From Microbacterium hydrocarbonoxydans (GTDB taxonomy: Bacteria; Actinomycetota; Actinomycetes; Actinomycetales; Microbacteriaceae): a stretch of DNA of 64,000 nucleotides. The first letter of the stretch is position 1, and each line of letters begins with the position of its first letter. Position numbers and translations under genes: made by a program. Under the pieces are notes generated by a model, which was not told where the DNA came from, did not search any database, and worked only from the letters and a program-made list of their open reading frames with translations. Location: positions 1,723,233-1,787,232 of the forward strand of contig NZ_JAAKXW010000001.1 in the NCBI RefSeq assembly GCF_011752045.1. The letters run 5' to 3'. This document shows positions 1 through 8,328 of this stretch, one piece after another.

Positions 1-1
1 G

Positions 2-1204
2 ACCGCGCGTGGCTGCGTCGTGACGGACGTCCGGCCGCACCCCGTGCACGAGGGAGAGCTGCAGGCGTGGAGCATCCGCCACCCCGCGCGGACGGATGCC
101 GACCTCGGTGCCGCCGCCCTGCTCCCGCTGCTGCGCGCTCGCACCGCCGCCGAGGTGATCGACGCCTTCGGCTCCTGGGTCGACCCGGTGAACCGGGTGT
201 TCGCCGCCGACCGCGACGGAGCGGTGCTCTCGGCCACCGTCGGCGTCGCGCCGTCCCGCGATCGCGGCGGGCGCCGACGGGCGCTGCCCGCAGACGCCGG
301 CACCGTCGAGGACCGGAGACCGCCCGCGGCGGTGCCGGTCGCCGATGTCGCGGTGGACGCCAACGAGCGCCCTGCCCGCGCGGAGATCGATCTCGGCTGG
401 GCGTACCCCTCCGGGCACCGTGCGCGGAGGATCGCGGAGCTCGTCGACGCCCTCCGCCCGGATCGCGCCGAGGACTTCGGAGCGATCTGGGCCGACACCG
501 ACAGCGGCACGCGACGGGCACTGCTCCCGCAGCTGCCCACCGGCGACCTCCCCGCCGACGCTGCACGGGTGCGCGATGCTCTGGTCGCCTGGGACGGCCG
601 GATGGACGCAGACTCCCCGGCCGCGGGGCTCTTCGCCGCGTGGCGCAACGCGCTGGTGACGGCGTTGTCCGCCCACCCTGCCCTCGCCGCACTTCGTGCG
701 CCGCATCCGTTCGGAGCCGTGTTCGACCCCTGGCTGCACGTGGAGGGGCAGGTCGCCGCGGCGCTGCCGCGGCTGCTCCGGCATCCGTCTCTGCAGCCGG
801 ATGCCCAGGACCTCGTCGTGTCCGCGCTGACGATCGCCGCGACTGCCGGCGAGTGGGGCGCGACCCATCGGATGCTGCCGCTGCACGTCTTCACCGATGT
901 CGCCGGGGTCGCGGACCCGGGCGCCGTGTTCGACACGCCGCTCTCCGGCGACGGCGACACCGTGTGCTGCACGGGCTCGACCCCTGGCTCCACCGACCGC
1001 GGCTGGCGCGGGTCCGTCGCCCGCTGGGCGTGGGACCTCTCCGACCGCGAGCGGAGCCTGTGGAGTGTGCCGTTCGGCGCGTCCGGCGACCCCGGATCCC
1101 CGCACTTCGCCGACCAGCACGCCGCCTGGGCCGCCGTGCACCCCACCCGCATCGTCACCGACTGGCGCGCCCTCGCCATCGACCGATCCACCGGAGCAGC
1201 ATGA
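2..1204 (+). CDS. Penicillin-acylase-family protein, C-terminal part (5' end outside window)
   Basis: The reading frame is open from the first complete codon, so this is the C-terminal ~400 residues of a longer protein; the GTG at 20 is not a credible start. The stretch WVDPVNRVF and the alternating aromatic/Asp-rich segments resemble the beta chain of the penicillin acylase family of Ntn hydrolases, whose catalytic N-terminal Ser lies upstream of the window. The stop overlaps the next start (ATGA at 1201-1204), so it is translationally coupled to the siderophore-type acetyltransferase. From family knowledge, DesG, a penicillin-amidase-like protein, sits in some desferrioxamine loci and is tied to unusual acyl groups. 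A similar role here is inference. Confidence 0.75.
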   Translation, partial: TARGCVVTDVRPHPVHEGELQAWSIRHPARTDADLGAAALLPLLRARTAAEVIDAFGSWVDPVNRVFAADRDGAVLSATVGVAPSRDRGGRRRALPADAGTVEDRRPPAAVPVADVAVDANERPARAEIDLGWAYPSGHRARRIAELVDALRPDRAEDFGAIWADTDSGTRRALLPQLPTGDLPADAARVRDALVAWDGRMDADSPAAGLFAAWRNALVTALSAHPALAALRAPHPFGAVFDPWLHVEGQVAAALPRLLRHPSLQPDAQDLVVSALTIAATAGEWGATHRMLPLHVFTDVAGVADPGAVFDTPLSGDGDTVCCTGSTPGSTDRGWRGSVARWAWDLSDRERSLWSVPFGASGDPGSPHFADQHAAWAAVHPTRIVTDWRALAIDRSTGAA

Positions 1205-1809
1205 CCACCTCCACGACCAGCCGGCTCCTCAGCGGCCCGGCCGGCGCCGTCGTCCACACGATCCGCTCCTCCGCGCTGGGGCGCATCGACTTCGAGGTCC
1301 TCGATCCGGTCGCCGAGCTCGATCTCCTGCACACGTGGGTGACCCGGCCCACCTCCCGGTTCTGGGGCCTCGGCGCCCTCACCCACGAGGAGCTGCGCGA
1401 CCTCTACCTCCACGTCGACTCGCTGCCCAGTCATCACGCCTTCCTCGTGCGACGCGACGGACTCCCGATCGTCCTGCTGCAGACCTACGAGCCGGAGAGC
1501 GACCCGGTCGGCGAGGTCTACGACGCGCGCCCAGGGGATGCCGGCGTCCACCTGCTGATCGGCGACCGCGGTGCGCCCGTGCCGGGGTTCTCGACCCACG
1601 TGGCCGACCTCGTCGCCGGGTTCGTGTTCGCACACCCCGCCGTCGACCGGCTCGTCATCGAACCCGACGTCGGCAACGAGAGGGCGGTCGCCCGCGCCGT
1701 GAAGAGCGGCTTCGAGCTCGGCCCGCGCGTGCAGCTGCCGGACAAGACCGGTCAGCTCGCCTTTCTCACCCGCGAGCGGTGGGAGCGGATGCAGACGGAG
1801 CGCGGCTGA
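1201..1809 (+). CDS. GNAT acetyltransferase, siderophore biosynthesis type (IucB/DesC-like)
   Basis: A 202-residue protein of the GNAT subgroup that acylates N-hydroxylated diamines or lysine in hydroxamate siderophore synthesis (IucB, RhbD, DesC, MbtK). Supporting features are the WGLGALTHEE stretch near residue 55 and the acetyl-CoA region near residue 145, where a VDRLVIEPDVGNERAV-type segment is followed by a GF turn. The ATG overlaps the preceding stop. It appears to be the last gene of a + strand operon that starts outside the window, because the next gene is on the other strand. The exact amine and acyl donor cannot be read from sequence. Confidence 0.8.
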   Translation: MTTSTTSRLLSGPAGAVVHTIRSSALGRIDFEVLDPVAELDLLHTWVTRPTSRFWGLGALTHEELRDLYLHVDSLPSHHAFLVRRDGLPIVLLQTYEPESDPVGEVYDARPGDAGVHLLIGDRGAPVPGFSTHVADLVAGFVFAHPAVDRLVIEPDVGNERAVARAVKSGFELGPRVQLPDKTGQLAFLTRERWERMQTERG

Positions 1810-1813
1810 GCGG

Positions 1814-2434
1814 TCAGTCCGCCGGCGCGACCGGCTGACGGAGGATCGTCCGGAGCTTCGACGCCTCGGTGCGGCGGAGGTCGCTGAGGTAGATCTCGTG
1901 GTGGCGGCCGGTCATGACGAGGCCGTGCTCGGGGATGAACCGGTCGTGGAGATCGGCGAGCACCGGCCCCTCGTCGTCGAAGGAGCCGACGTGCAGGGTC
2001 TGCACGCTGGTGCCCTCGGCGAGCGTCTCGAGGCGCACCGCCGGCACGGCCGGAGACGGGTCCTTCCTGCGCTGCAGCGCGGTGACGGCATCCGCGAACA
2101 TCTCCGGCGTGATGTGGTCGGGCACCATGACCATCAGCGTCCACAGCCACGACGACTTGTCGCGCCGGGAGGTGAACGCCGCCATGTCGGGGGCATGCCA
2201 GAGGCCCTCGAGCGGCATCACGACGGTGTCGATGCCGAGCTCCCTCCGGCTCGCGAACTTGAGGGCGTAGGCGATCGGCATGAGCGCGGTGACCGCCTCC
2301 GTGAAGGCCGACGACGTGTTCGGGTCCCCCGCACCGTCGATCATGAGGTACTGCATCGGCGGCACCTCGACGATTCGGATGACGCCCTGCTTCGCCTGGT
2401 ACGCGTCGAGGGTCTTCTTGAGATCGATCGCCAT
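1814..2434 (-). CDS. GyrI-like small-molecule-binding domain protein
   Basis: A 206-residue soluble protein made of a GyrI-like (SOUL/effector-binding) fold without a DNA-binding domain. The N-terminal MAIDLKKTLDAYQAK leads into a VPPMQYLMIDG strand and a long ligand-binding sheet; the C-terminal HHEIYLSDLRRTEASKLRT is typical of the family. The ATG at 2434 is preferred over one 33 bases upstream because an AGGGGCGG element precedes it closely. It converges on the siderophore operon with a 4-base gap. Family members bind hydrophobic or cationic small molecules; the ligand here is unknown. Confidence 0.75.
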   Translation of the reverse strand: MAIDLKKTLDAYQAKQGVIRIVEVPPMQYLMIDGAGDPNTSSAFTEAVTALMPIAYALKFASRRELGIDTVVMPLEGLWHAPDMAAFTSRRDKSSWLWTLMVMVPDHITPEMFADAVTALQRRKDPSPAVPAVRLETLAEGTSVQTLHVGSFDDEGPVLADLHDRFIPEHGLVMTGRHHEIYLSDLRRTEASKLRTILRQPVAPAD

Positions 2435-2479
2435 GCCGCCCCTGCCTTCGTCGGCCGAGTCTCGCACGGACCTCCGACC

Positions 2480-3442
2480 TCAGGCCAGCGCGAGCCGGTC
2501 CCCGGCCTCGACGACCTCGTGCAGCTCGGCGCGCACCCGCGGCGTGTTCATGCCGCGGTGCAGCACGAGCATCAGGCGCCCGTCGAAGGTCTCGAACAGC
2601 ATCCCGTGCCCGGCGTTCCCGTCGACGAGCACGTCGAGCTGCTCCCAGGGGCCCTGGATGCGTCCGCTGCGGGAGACCGCCATCGTCTCGACGTAGTCCG
2701 ATCCGCCGTCCGGCAGCGGCTGGTACGTGGCCCAGATCATGAGCAGGTCCCCGCTCGAGAGCCGGCGCAGCTGCGGCCCGTCGGTGACGTACGGCATCCG
2801 GGTCCGCGCGCTCGGCGGCAGCTGCGACAGCAGCCGCGCCTCCGACCCGCGGAACAGCAGGATCGGATCGCCGGATGCCGCCGTGAGGTCGTCCGTCAGC
2901 GGCACGGCCTCGATCGTGCCGTCGAAGATCTGCACCCACTCGTGCGCATAGACCATCCAGGGGCGACCGTCGTCGTCCACGAAGAGGGTGCCGTCGAGCG
3001 TCATGAAGTCCGCCGGGGCGACGGGACCGTCGGTGCGCAGCAGCGCGAACGGCCCGGCGGGGTGGTCGGCCACCGCGATCGCCGTGCCGCGGGACGTCGG
3101 AACGATCTCGTGACCGGTGCCATCGGAGACTCCGCGGAACCGCGCGCCCCCGGGAACGTCGAGTCGGCGCGCGGAGTCGTGCAGCGTCGTGAACAGGTAG
3201 AACCGGCCGCGGTGCTCGTGCACCTCGGGCGCCCACGGCGCCTCCTCCGGCGACGCCCACGACCCGGTCGGCACGCGGAACACCTCGATCGGCTCGTCCG
3301 ACCACGATTCGAGGTCCGTACTCCGGTAGGCGAGCACGACGGGCTCATCGCGGGCCGCGGTGTAGAGGTAGTAGGTCTGCTCCGGCTCGAACGGCAGGAT
3401 GTACGGGTCATGCGCCCAGAACTCGTCGAGGCCCCGGGTCAC
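2480..3442 (-). CDS. Glycoside hydrolase family 43
   Basis: A 320-residue cytoplasmic enzyme with a GH43 five-bladed beta-propeller pattern: AHDPYIL near residue 12 (general base Asp), SPEEAPWAPEV near 65, TLDGTLFVDDDGRPWMVYAHE near 150 with the aspartates expected to orient the base, and GHGMLFETFDGRL near 280. The family includes arabinofuranosidases, arabinanases and xylosidases. No signal peptide is seen, so it probably acts on imported oligosaccharides. The GTG start overlaps the stop of the LacI regulator (GTGA), so the two are translationally coupled. The substrate is inferred to be an arabinose-containing glycan because GH51 is next door. Confidence 0.85.
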   Translation of the reverse strand: MTRGLDEFWAHDPYILPFEPEQTYYLYTAARDEPVVLAYRSTDLESWSDEPIEVFRVPTGSWASPEEAPWAPEVHEHRGRFYLFTTLHDSARRLDVPGGARFRGVSDGTGHEIVPTSRGTAIAVADHPAGPFALLRTDGPVAPADFMTLDGTLFVDDDGRPWMVYAHEWVQIFDGTIEAVPLTDDLTAASGDPILLFRGSEARLLSQLPPSARTRMPYVTDGPQLRRLSSGDLLMIWATYQPLPDGGSDYVETMAVSRSGRIQGPWEQLDVLVDGNAGHGMLFETFDGRLMLVLHRGMNTPRVRAELHEVVEAGDRLALA

Positions 3443-4461
3443 GAGTGTGCCGCTCCGTTCGTCGATTCCCGCGCGACCAGACGCGGGGCGCTGATGTGCT
3501 CGCGGTAGTCGCCGGCGGACCGCTCGCCCGCGATGCGCGACAGCAGCATCGACAGGGCGGCGTCCACCATGCCGCGGTGGTCGGGCGCGAGCGAGGTCAC
3601 CGCGGGAATGGTGTACTCCGCGAGGGGCACGTCATCGAAGCCCGCGACGAGCACGTCGTCCGGCACCCGGATGCCGCGGTCGCGCAGTCCGCGGATCGCG
3701 CCGATCGCCAGCACGTCGGTCGCGCAGAACAGGCCGTCGAAGCGGATGCCGGTGTCCAGCAGCCGCGCGACCGCCTCCCGTCCGCCCGGCATCGAGTACT
3801 CGCACTCGATCATGAGCCGCTCGTCGACCGTCACTCCGGCCTCGGCCGCCGCCTCCACGAAGCCGGCGGCGCGCAGATTGCCCGCCCAGTCCGGACGTTC
3901 CGGGTCGTACCGGCCGCCGATCATCGCGAGCGAGGTCGCGCCCTCGGCCAGGAGATGCCGGGCGACGATCGCCCCGCCCTCCTCGTTCGGCATCACGACG
4001 TGATCGACCTTCTCGTCGTACGACCGCTCGCCGAGCACGACGACAGGCAGCTCGCCGCGGAAGAGCGCGGCATCCGCCCCGGAGAGGTTCACGGCGCTGA
4101 TGATGAGCCCGTCGTAGCTGCGCAGCCGCGAGTGCCGCAGCGCGCCGAGCTCGCGCTCGCGGTCGGCGCCGGTGTGCTCGATCACGACCTCGTAGCCGTC
4201 GGCAGCCGCCCGTTCGATGATGAGCTCCGACAGCAGGCCGAAATAAGGCCGGTCGATGTCGGGGATGGCGAGCCCGATCACGCCGGTGCGGCCCTGGCGG
4301 AGGTTCCGCGCGGCGGCGTTGACCGCGTAGCCGAGGTCGTCGATCGCCGTGAGCACCCGGTCGCGGGTCGCGTCGCGCACGTGCGGACGTCCGTTGATGA
4401 CGTTCGACACGGTCATCACCGAGACGCCCGCCTGTCGTGCGACGTCCTGCATGGTCACCAT
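3439..4461 (-). CDS. LacI-family transcriptional regulator of the glycan locus
   Basis: A 340-residue regulator with an N-terminal LacI helix-turn-helix (TMQDVARQAGVSVMTVSNV, residues 3-21) and a periplasmic-binding-protein-like effector domain containing GYDGLIISAVN-type and VAGFDDVPLAEYTIPAVTSL signatures. The start at 4461 is chosen for the GGAAGGGG element 8 bases upstream; MQDV at 4452 is possible. It lies between GH51 and GH43 on the same strand and is probably co-transcribed with them. A shared near-palindrome, TTTARCGTTACAA, occurs just before GH51 and far upstream of the ABC importer. It has a central CG as LacI operators usually do and is the best candidate site for this protein. 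Confidence 0.9.
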   Translation of the reverse strand: MVTMQDVARQAGVSVMTVSNVINGRPHVRDATRDRVLTAIDDLGYAVNAAARNLRQGRTGVIGLAIPDIDRPYFGLLSELIIERAAADGYEVVIEHTGADRERELGALRHSRLRSYDGLIISAVNLSGADAALFRGELPVVVLGERSYDEKVDHVVMPNEEGGAIVARHLLAEGATSLAMIGGRYDPERPDWAGNLRAAGFVEAAAEAGVTVDERLMIECEYSMPGGREAVARLLDTGIRFDGLFCATDVLAIGAIRGLRDRGIRVPDDVLVAGFDDVPLAEYTIPAVTSLAPDHRGMVDAALSMLLSRIAGERSAGDYREHISAPRLVARESTNGAAHS

Positions 4462-4484
4462 CGGCGCGACCCCTTCCCGTGCGG

Positions 4485-5930
4485 CTACGCCTCCGCGACG
4501 TCGGCCCGCACCGTGACGATACTGCACGGCGGGAGGGTGAGCGTGAGGCGCGACCCGGTGACCGCGACCTCCTCGAACGGGACGAGCCCGACCGCGCCCG
4601 GCGCCTCGAACGTGTTGTGCGCCGTCGAGGCGCCGGCGAGGATCTCGCCGCGCCGCAGCGCCCCGATCGCCCCCGGCAGCTCGACCTCGATCACGGCTTC
4701 GCGGTCGAGGGCGTAGTTGACCGCGCTCACCGTCACCGCGCCGTCCTTGTGCGAGACCGTCACGTCGGTGTGCGGGGGCAGCGCGCCGGTGACGGGCAGC
4801 AGCGTGGCGTCGTGGTGGTCGGTGTACAGCGCGAAGGCGAAGTAGGTCGGCGTCTTGATCAGGCGGGGCCCGTCGGTGAGCAGCATCGCCTGCAGGACGT
4901 TCACCATCTGCGCGATGTTCGTCATCCGCACGCGCGCGGCGTGGCGGTGGAACACGTGGAAGTTGAGGGCCGCGACGACGGCATCCCGCATCGTGTTCTG
5001 CTGGTACAGGAATCCGGGGTTCGTCCCCTGCTCGACGTCGTACCAGGTGCCCCACTCGTCGACGTAAAGGCCGACGCGCTTCGACGGGTCGTAGCGGTCC
5101 ATGATCTGCCCGTGCCGGGTGAGCAGCGTGTCCATGAAAAGCGTGCGCCGGATGGTCTCGTACCAGGCGGCGTCGTCGAAGTCGAGGGCGGCGCCCTTCA
5201 CGTCCCAGTTCCCGGTGGGCAGCGTGTAGTAGTGCAGGCTCAGCGCGTCCATGTGGTCGGTCGCCCGGGCCATCAGCACGTCGGTCCACTCGTAGTCGTC
5301 GGCGTTCGCGCCGCAGGCGACCTTGGTGATCCGGTTGTCGCCGTACTCGCGCACGTAGGTCTGATACTGCCGGTACAGGTTGGCGTAGTGCAGCGGCATC
5401 ATGTTGCCGCCGCATCCCCAGCTCTCGTTGCCGACGCCGAAGAACTGCACCTTCCACGGCTGCTCGCGGCCGTGGCGCTTGCGCAGCTCGGCCATCGGCG
5501 TGCGGCTGTCGAGCGTCATGTACTCGATCCAGTCCTGCATCTCGGCGACGGTGCCGCTGCCGACGTTGCCGTTGATGTACGCCTCGGCATCGAGCTGGTT
5601 CAGCAGCTCGAAGAACTCGTGGGTGCCGAACTCGTTGGGGTCGACGACGCCGCCCCAGTGGGTGTTCACCATCGCGCCGCGCTCGGGGCCCACGCCCTGC
5701 AGCCAGTGGTACTCGTCGGCGAAGCATCCGCCCGGCCAGCGGACCACCGGCACCTTGATCTCGCGCAGGGCCTGGATCGCGTCGGTGCGGAGGCCGTTGC
5801 GGTGGGGGATGCCGGAGGACTCCCCGACCCAGAGGCCCTCGTAGATGCCCCGGCCCAGGTGCTCGGCGAACTGGCCGTAGATGCGGCGGTCGAGGAGAGG
5901 GGCGGATGCCGAATGAGCAGCGGTGATCAT
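4485..5930 (-). CDS. Alpha-L-arabinofuranosidase, glycoside hydrolase family 51
   Basis: A 481-residue retaining GH51 enzyme that removes terminal arabinofuranosyl units from arabinoxylan or arabinan oligosaccharides. The N-terminal [20 protein letters not shown] and [13 protein letters not shown] (about 63-75) are family hallmarks. E169 in VGNESWG fits the acid/base and E292 in YVDEWGTW the nucleophile. There is no signal peptide, so it is cytoplasmic. The ATG at 5930 is immediately downstream of a putative operator, so transcription may be controlled right at the start. LacI follows 23 bases downstream on the same strand. Confidence 0.95.
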   Translation of the reverse strand: MITAAHSASAPLLDRRIYGQFAEHLGRGIYEGLWVGESSGIPHRNGLRTDAIQALREIKVPVVRWPGGCFADEYHWLQGVGPERGAMVNTHWGGVVDPNEFGTHEFFELLNQLDAEAYINGNVGSGTVAEMQDWIEYMTLDSRTPMAELRKRHGREQPWKVQFFGVGNESWGCGGNMMPLHYANLYRQYQTYVREYGDNRITKVACGANADDYEWTDVLMARATDHMDALSLHYYTLPTGNWDVKGAALDFDDAAWYETIRRTLFMDTLLTRHGQIMDRYDPSKRVGLYVDEWGTWYDVEQGTNPGFLYQQNTMRDAVVAALNFHVFHRHAARVRMTNIAQMVNVLQAMLLTDGPRLIKTPTYFAFALYTDHHDATLLPVTGALPPHTDVTVSHKDGAVTVSAVNYALDREAVIEVELPGAIGALRRGEILAGASTAHNTFEAPGAVGLVPFEEVAVTGSRLTLTLPPCSIVTVRADVAEA

Positions 5931-5933
5931 GTC

Positions 5934-5946
5934 TTTAACGTTACAA
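5934..5946. promoter_or_regulatory. Candidate LacI operator upstream of GH51
   Basis: The 13-mer TTTAACGTTACAA is a near-palindrome with a central CG, the layout usual for LacI-family operators. It sits 3 bases upstream of the GH51 ATG and is repeated as TTTAGCGTTACAA before the ABC permease. Around it lie AT-rich runs of the AAGGGTTAT type (6004-6022) also found near the second site. Confidence 0.5.
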
Positions 5947-6113
5947 ACAAGAACGCCGCCCTCGCAAGGGATTTCACCCTCTCGACCTCGATCATTTTCT
6001 CTTACCCTTGAAATAACCCTTGATATCTTGACGATCGCGTGCGACGCTGGCGCATGCCGATACCCCCGTCGGCACCGCGCAGAGACGCGCATCACCCGAC
6101 CGAACGGATCCCG

Positions 6114-7538
6114 ATGAAGAGACAGCTCGGAGCCGCCATCGCGGCCGCCGCCCTCCTGGCGGGCCTCGCCCCGCTCCCCGCGATCGCCGCCGACAGCCCC
6201 GCGAGCACCGGTCGCGGAGGACCCTCGACCACGAGCGAGTTCCGCGGCGTGAACTGGGCAGACCCCCGCGACAACTACGCGGACGACGAGGTCGTCCCCT
6301 CCGGCCTCAGCGTCGCCGACGACTACGAGACCACCTACGACAAGTCGGCCGCGATCATCAGCGGCTTCAAGCACGAGGTGCGCGCGAACACCGTGCGGCT
6401 CCCGATCAACCCCTCCAGCGTGGGCACCGGCTGGTGGGAGTCGTATCAGGCGGCGATCGACGCCTCCGTCGACGGCGGGTTCAAGGTCATCCTCAGCTAC
6501 TGGGAGGCGGATGACGCGAAGGACGGCCGCGCCGACGATCCGGCAGCCTTCGACGCCATGTGGGACACGGTCGTCGCCGAGTACGGCAAGAACCCGCGCG
6601 TGTACTTCGAGCCGATGAACGAGCCGTTCGGCTACTCCCTCGACGAGTGGGTGTCGCTGGCCTCCGGCTGGCTCGACGACCACGACGACGTGCCGCGCAA
6701 GCGCGTGATCGTCTCGGGCACCGGGTACAACGACGACGTGACCGGGGTCGGCGCCGCCGAGGAGCTGGATGGCACGCTGCTCTCGCTGCACTTCTACGGC
6801 TTCTGGGCGAGCCACACCACCGAGGCGGAGTGGAAGGCCAACCTCCTCCCCCGCATCGGCGAGTACGGCTGGCGCACGCTCGTCTCCGAGGCCGGCTCCC
6901 CGATGACCACCGGCCTGAACTACGGCAACCACGAAGGCGACGTGTCGACGGCCTACCTCGGTGCGCTCACCGAGGTCACCCGAGACAAGGGGATGGGAGT
7001 CGTGTACTGGCCGGGCCTGCGCACCGGCGACTCGTACACGCTCACCGAGCAGACCACCGAGGGCACGCTCGAGGTGACGAACGAGTCGGGCCTCGCACAG
7101 CTGCAGTGGGGCTGGGGCCTCCTGAAGACGGAGCAGCTCAACGACCTGCCGCCGGCGCCTCCGGGCGAGCCGCTGAAGAGCGTCGCGCACGGCGTCTGCA
7201 TCGACATCCCTGGCGGGTCCACCGCCCCGGGCACGCAGCTGGGACTGTGGTGGTGCAACGGCGGCGGGAACCAGTCGTTCCACGCGACGGATGCCGGCGA
7301 GCTCTCGGTCTACGGCGACATGTGCGTCGAGCCGGTCGGCGGTGCGGTCGCAGGAAGCGCGCTGGCGATCGCGGACTGCACCGGTGACGTCGCACAGCAG
7401 TGGACGCTGAACGCCGACCTCACCATCAGCAGCGGCGCCGACTCCGCCCTCTGCCTGGCGACCCCGGCCGATTCCTGGGGACTGTCGCTCGCCGCGTGCG
7501 ACCCGGCCGCCGCGACCCAGCAGTGGACCCGAGGCTGA
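6114..7538 (+). CDS. Secreted GH5-type glycanase with C-terminal ricin-type lectin domain
   Basis: A 474-residue secreted enzyme. Residues 1-25 form a signal peptide (MKRQ, hydrophobic core, cleavage after AIA). Residues about 40-335 are a GH5-like (beta/alpha)8 barrel with E170 in FEPMNEP as acid/base and E259 in LVSEAGSP as nucleophile. After a proline-rich linker (about 343-352), residues 353-474 form a ricin B/CBM13 domain with [22 protein letters not shown] and QQW repeats. It is the only exported hydrolase seen in the locus and is divergent from GH51, so it probably starts polymer attack outside the cell. The GH5 subfamily, and so the bond cut, cannot be assigned by eye. Confidence 0.85.
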   Translation: MKRQLGAAIAAAALLAGLAPLPAIAADSPASTGRGGPSTTSEFRGVNWADPRDNYADDEVVPSGLSVADDYETTYDKSAAIISGFKHEVRANTVRLPINPSSVGTGWWESYQAAIDASVDGGFKVILSYWEADDAKDGRADDPAAFDAMWDTVVAEYGKNPRVYFEPMNEPFGYSLDEWVSLASGWLDDHDDVPRKRVIVSGTGYNDDVTGVGAAEELDGTLLSLHFYGFWASHTTEAEWKANLLPRIGEYGWRTLVSEAGSPMTTGLNYGNHEGDVSTAYLGALTEVTRDKGMGVVYWPGLRTGDSYTLTEQTTEGTLEVTNESGLAQLQWGWGLLKTEQLNDLPPAPPGEPLKSVAHGVCIDIPGGSTAPGTQLGLWWCNGGGNQSFHATDAGELSVYGDMCVEPVGGAVAGSALAIADCTGDVAQQWTLNADLTISSGADSALCLATPADSWGLSLAACDPAAATQQWTRG

Positions 7539-7540
7539 CC

Positions 7541-7620
7541 CGCCCCGGTCGTTGAGCGAGCGGCCCGGTCATTGAGCAAGCGGCCCGGTCATTGAGCAAG
7601 CGGCCCGGTCGTTGAGCGAG
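7541..7620. repeat. Four tandem 20-bp units leading into the palindromic repeats
   Basis: Four direct units of 20 bases begin at 7541, 7561, 7581 and 7601. The inner two are identical (CGGCCCGGTCATTGAGCAAG) and the outer two differ at a few positions (GTTGAGCGAG in place of ATTGAGCAAG). The last unit runs directly into the left arm of the first long palindrome. With the two palindromes, the units fill the stretch 7539-7873, where no protein gene is supported. Confidence 0.9.
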
Positions 7621-7717
7621 CGAAGCGAGACGAAACGCCCCTTCACGGACACGACATCAGTCGCGGCATCGAAGGGGCGTTTCGTCTCGGTCGCTGGCGC
7701 TCCCTCGCTCAACGACC
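7607..7717. repeat. Long imperfect palindrome, copy 1
   Basis: The left arm starts GGTCGTTGAGCGAGCGAAGC and ends ACGAAACGCCCCTTC (to 7644). The right arm, starting GAAGGGGCGTTTCGTCTCGG (7671-7717), is its reverse complement except for one internal bulge. A 26-base loop contains ACACGACATCAGTCGCGG. The transcript could form a stem of more than 35 pairs. Reading frames across it only encode low-complexity repeats and are not genes. Confidence 0.9.
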
Positions 7718-7771
7718 GAGGAGGCCACCACCACCCGGTCGAAACACCCGAGGAGGCGAACACCACTACCC

Positions 7772-7880
7772 GGTCGTTGAGCGAGCGAAGCGAGACGAAA
7801 CGCCCCTTCACGGACACGACATCAGTCGCGGCACGGAAGGGGCGTTTCGTCTCGGTCGCTGGCGCTCCCTCGCTCAACGA
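7772..7880. repeat. Long imperfect palindrome, copy 2
   Basis: This is a second full copy of the same element, almost identical to copy 1 including the loop. The spacer between the copies (7718-7771) is unrelated. The right arm overlaps the 3' end of the GIY-YIG pseudogene and supplies its TGA stop (7874-7876). Confidence 0.9.
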
Positions 7881-8170
7881 GCGGATGCCGTCTTGCGGGT
7901 CCGCGCGCTCCAGCCGATGACCGCATCCATCCCGCCTTCGATGAAGGCCATCCGCTTCGCGTGACTCCAGCCCTGGATTCGCTTCTCCCAGGCGAACGCC
8001 TCATCTATGCGATCGAACGCCTCGCTCCAGATGAGCTCGACCGGCAGCCGGCGCTTCGTGTACGCACTGCCCATCCCGGCGTCATGCTGCTCGAGACGCT
8101 ATGCGAGATGGCGCGTGCTCCCGACGTACAGCGTGCCGTCCGCGCAGCGGAGGATCTAGACGCATCCCAT
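7874..8170 (-). pseudogene. GIY-YIG nuclease gene broken by two amber codons
   Basis: Read from the ATG at 8170, the frame gives 98 codons matching a small single-domain GIY-YIG nuclease (YhbQ/UPF0213 type): V-stop-ILRCADGTLYVGSTRHLA-stop-RLEQHDAGMGSAYTKRRLP, then IWSEAF, EAFAWEKRIQGWSHAKRMAFIEG. The TAG codons lie at 8158-8156 and 8101-8099, at places where tyrosine is expected (the first GIY motif Tyr in VYILRC and a second in AYRLEQH). Each is one base from TAC. Everything else is intact, so decay is recent or the stops are sequencing errors. The C terminus lies inside palindrome copy 2 and a half copy lies just upstream. Confidence 0.8.
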
Positions 8171-8204
8171 GCACGCGGACGGAACCAGCCGCATCCGACA
8201 CCGG

Positions 8205-8268
8205 AGTCAGTCGCGGCACGGAAGGGGCGTTCCGTCTCGGTCGCTCCGCTCCCTCGCTCAACGACCGC
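8205..8268. repeat. Partial third copy of the palindromic repeat (loop and right arm only)
   Basis: The loop segment GAGTCAGTCGCGGCACG and a right arm close to the other copies (GAAGGGGCGTTCCGTCTCGG, then CTCCCTCGCTCAACGACCG) are present without the left arm. The arm lacks a short GG insertion found in copies 1 and 2. It lies 35 bases upstream of the nuclease pseudogene. Confidence 0.8.
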
Positions 8269-8282
8269 GGAGAGGAGACTCC

Positions 8283-8298
8283 GCTCCCGTCAGGGAGC
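8283..8298. terminator. Short hairpin downstream of the ROK regulator
   Basis: GCTCCC-GTCA-GGGAGC forms a 6-bp stem with a tetraloop 30 bases past the ROK stop. There is no T run, so its role as a terminator is weakly supported. Confidence 0.3.
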
Positions 8299-8328
8299 AG
8301 CGCCGAGGGGGCGAACAGCGCGCGAGGG

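Noticed and set aside
20..22. GTG as start of the first gene
   Set aside because: The frame is open to the window edge and the protein lacks the N-terminal two thirds of its family, so the gene begins outside.
1898..3508. 536-codon frame on the plus strand
   Set aside because: It is antisense to the GyrI-like, GH43 and LacI genes, rich in Arg/Gly/His and has no domain pattern; it is a high-GC shadow frame.
5931..7283. 932-codon minus-strand frame extending GH51 upstream
   Set aside because: The upstream part lies antisense to the GH5 gene and crosses the AT-rich promoter; the GH51 domain begins normally at 5930.
7541..7880. Possible CRISPR array
   Set aside because: The 20-bp units are contiguous without spacers, and the longer copies are single palindromes; no cas genes are present.
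7612..7920. Reading frames of about 100 codons on both strands across the palindromes, with SERSETKRPFTD-type repeats
   Set aside because: They are produced by the repeat DNA itself, mirror each other on opposite strands, have no ribosome-binding sites and match no protein family.
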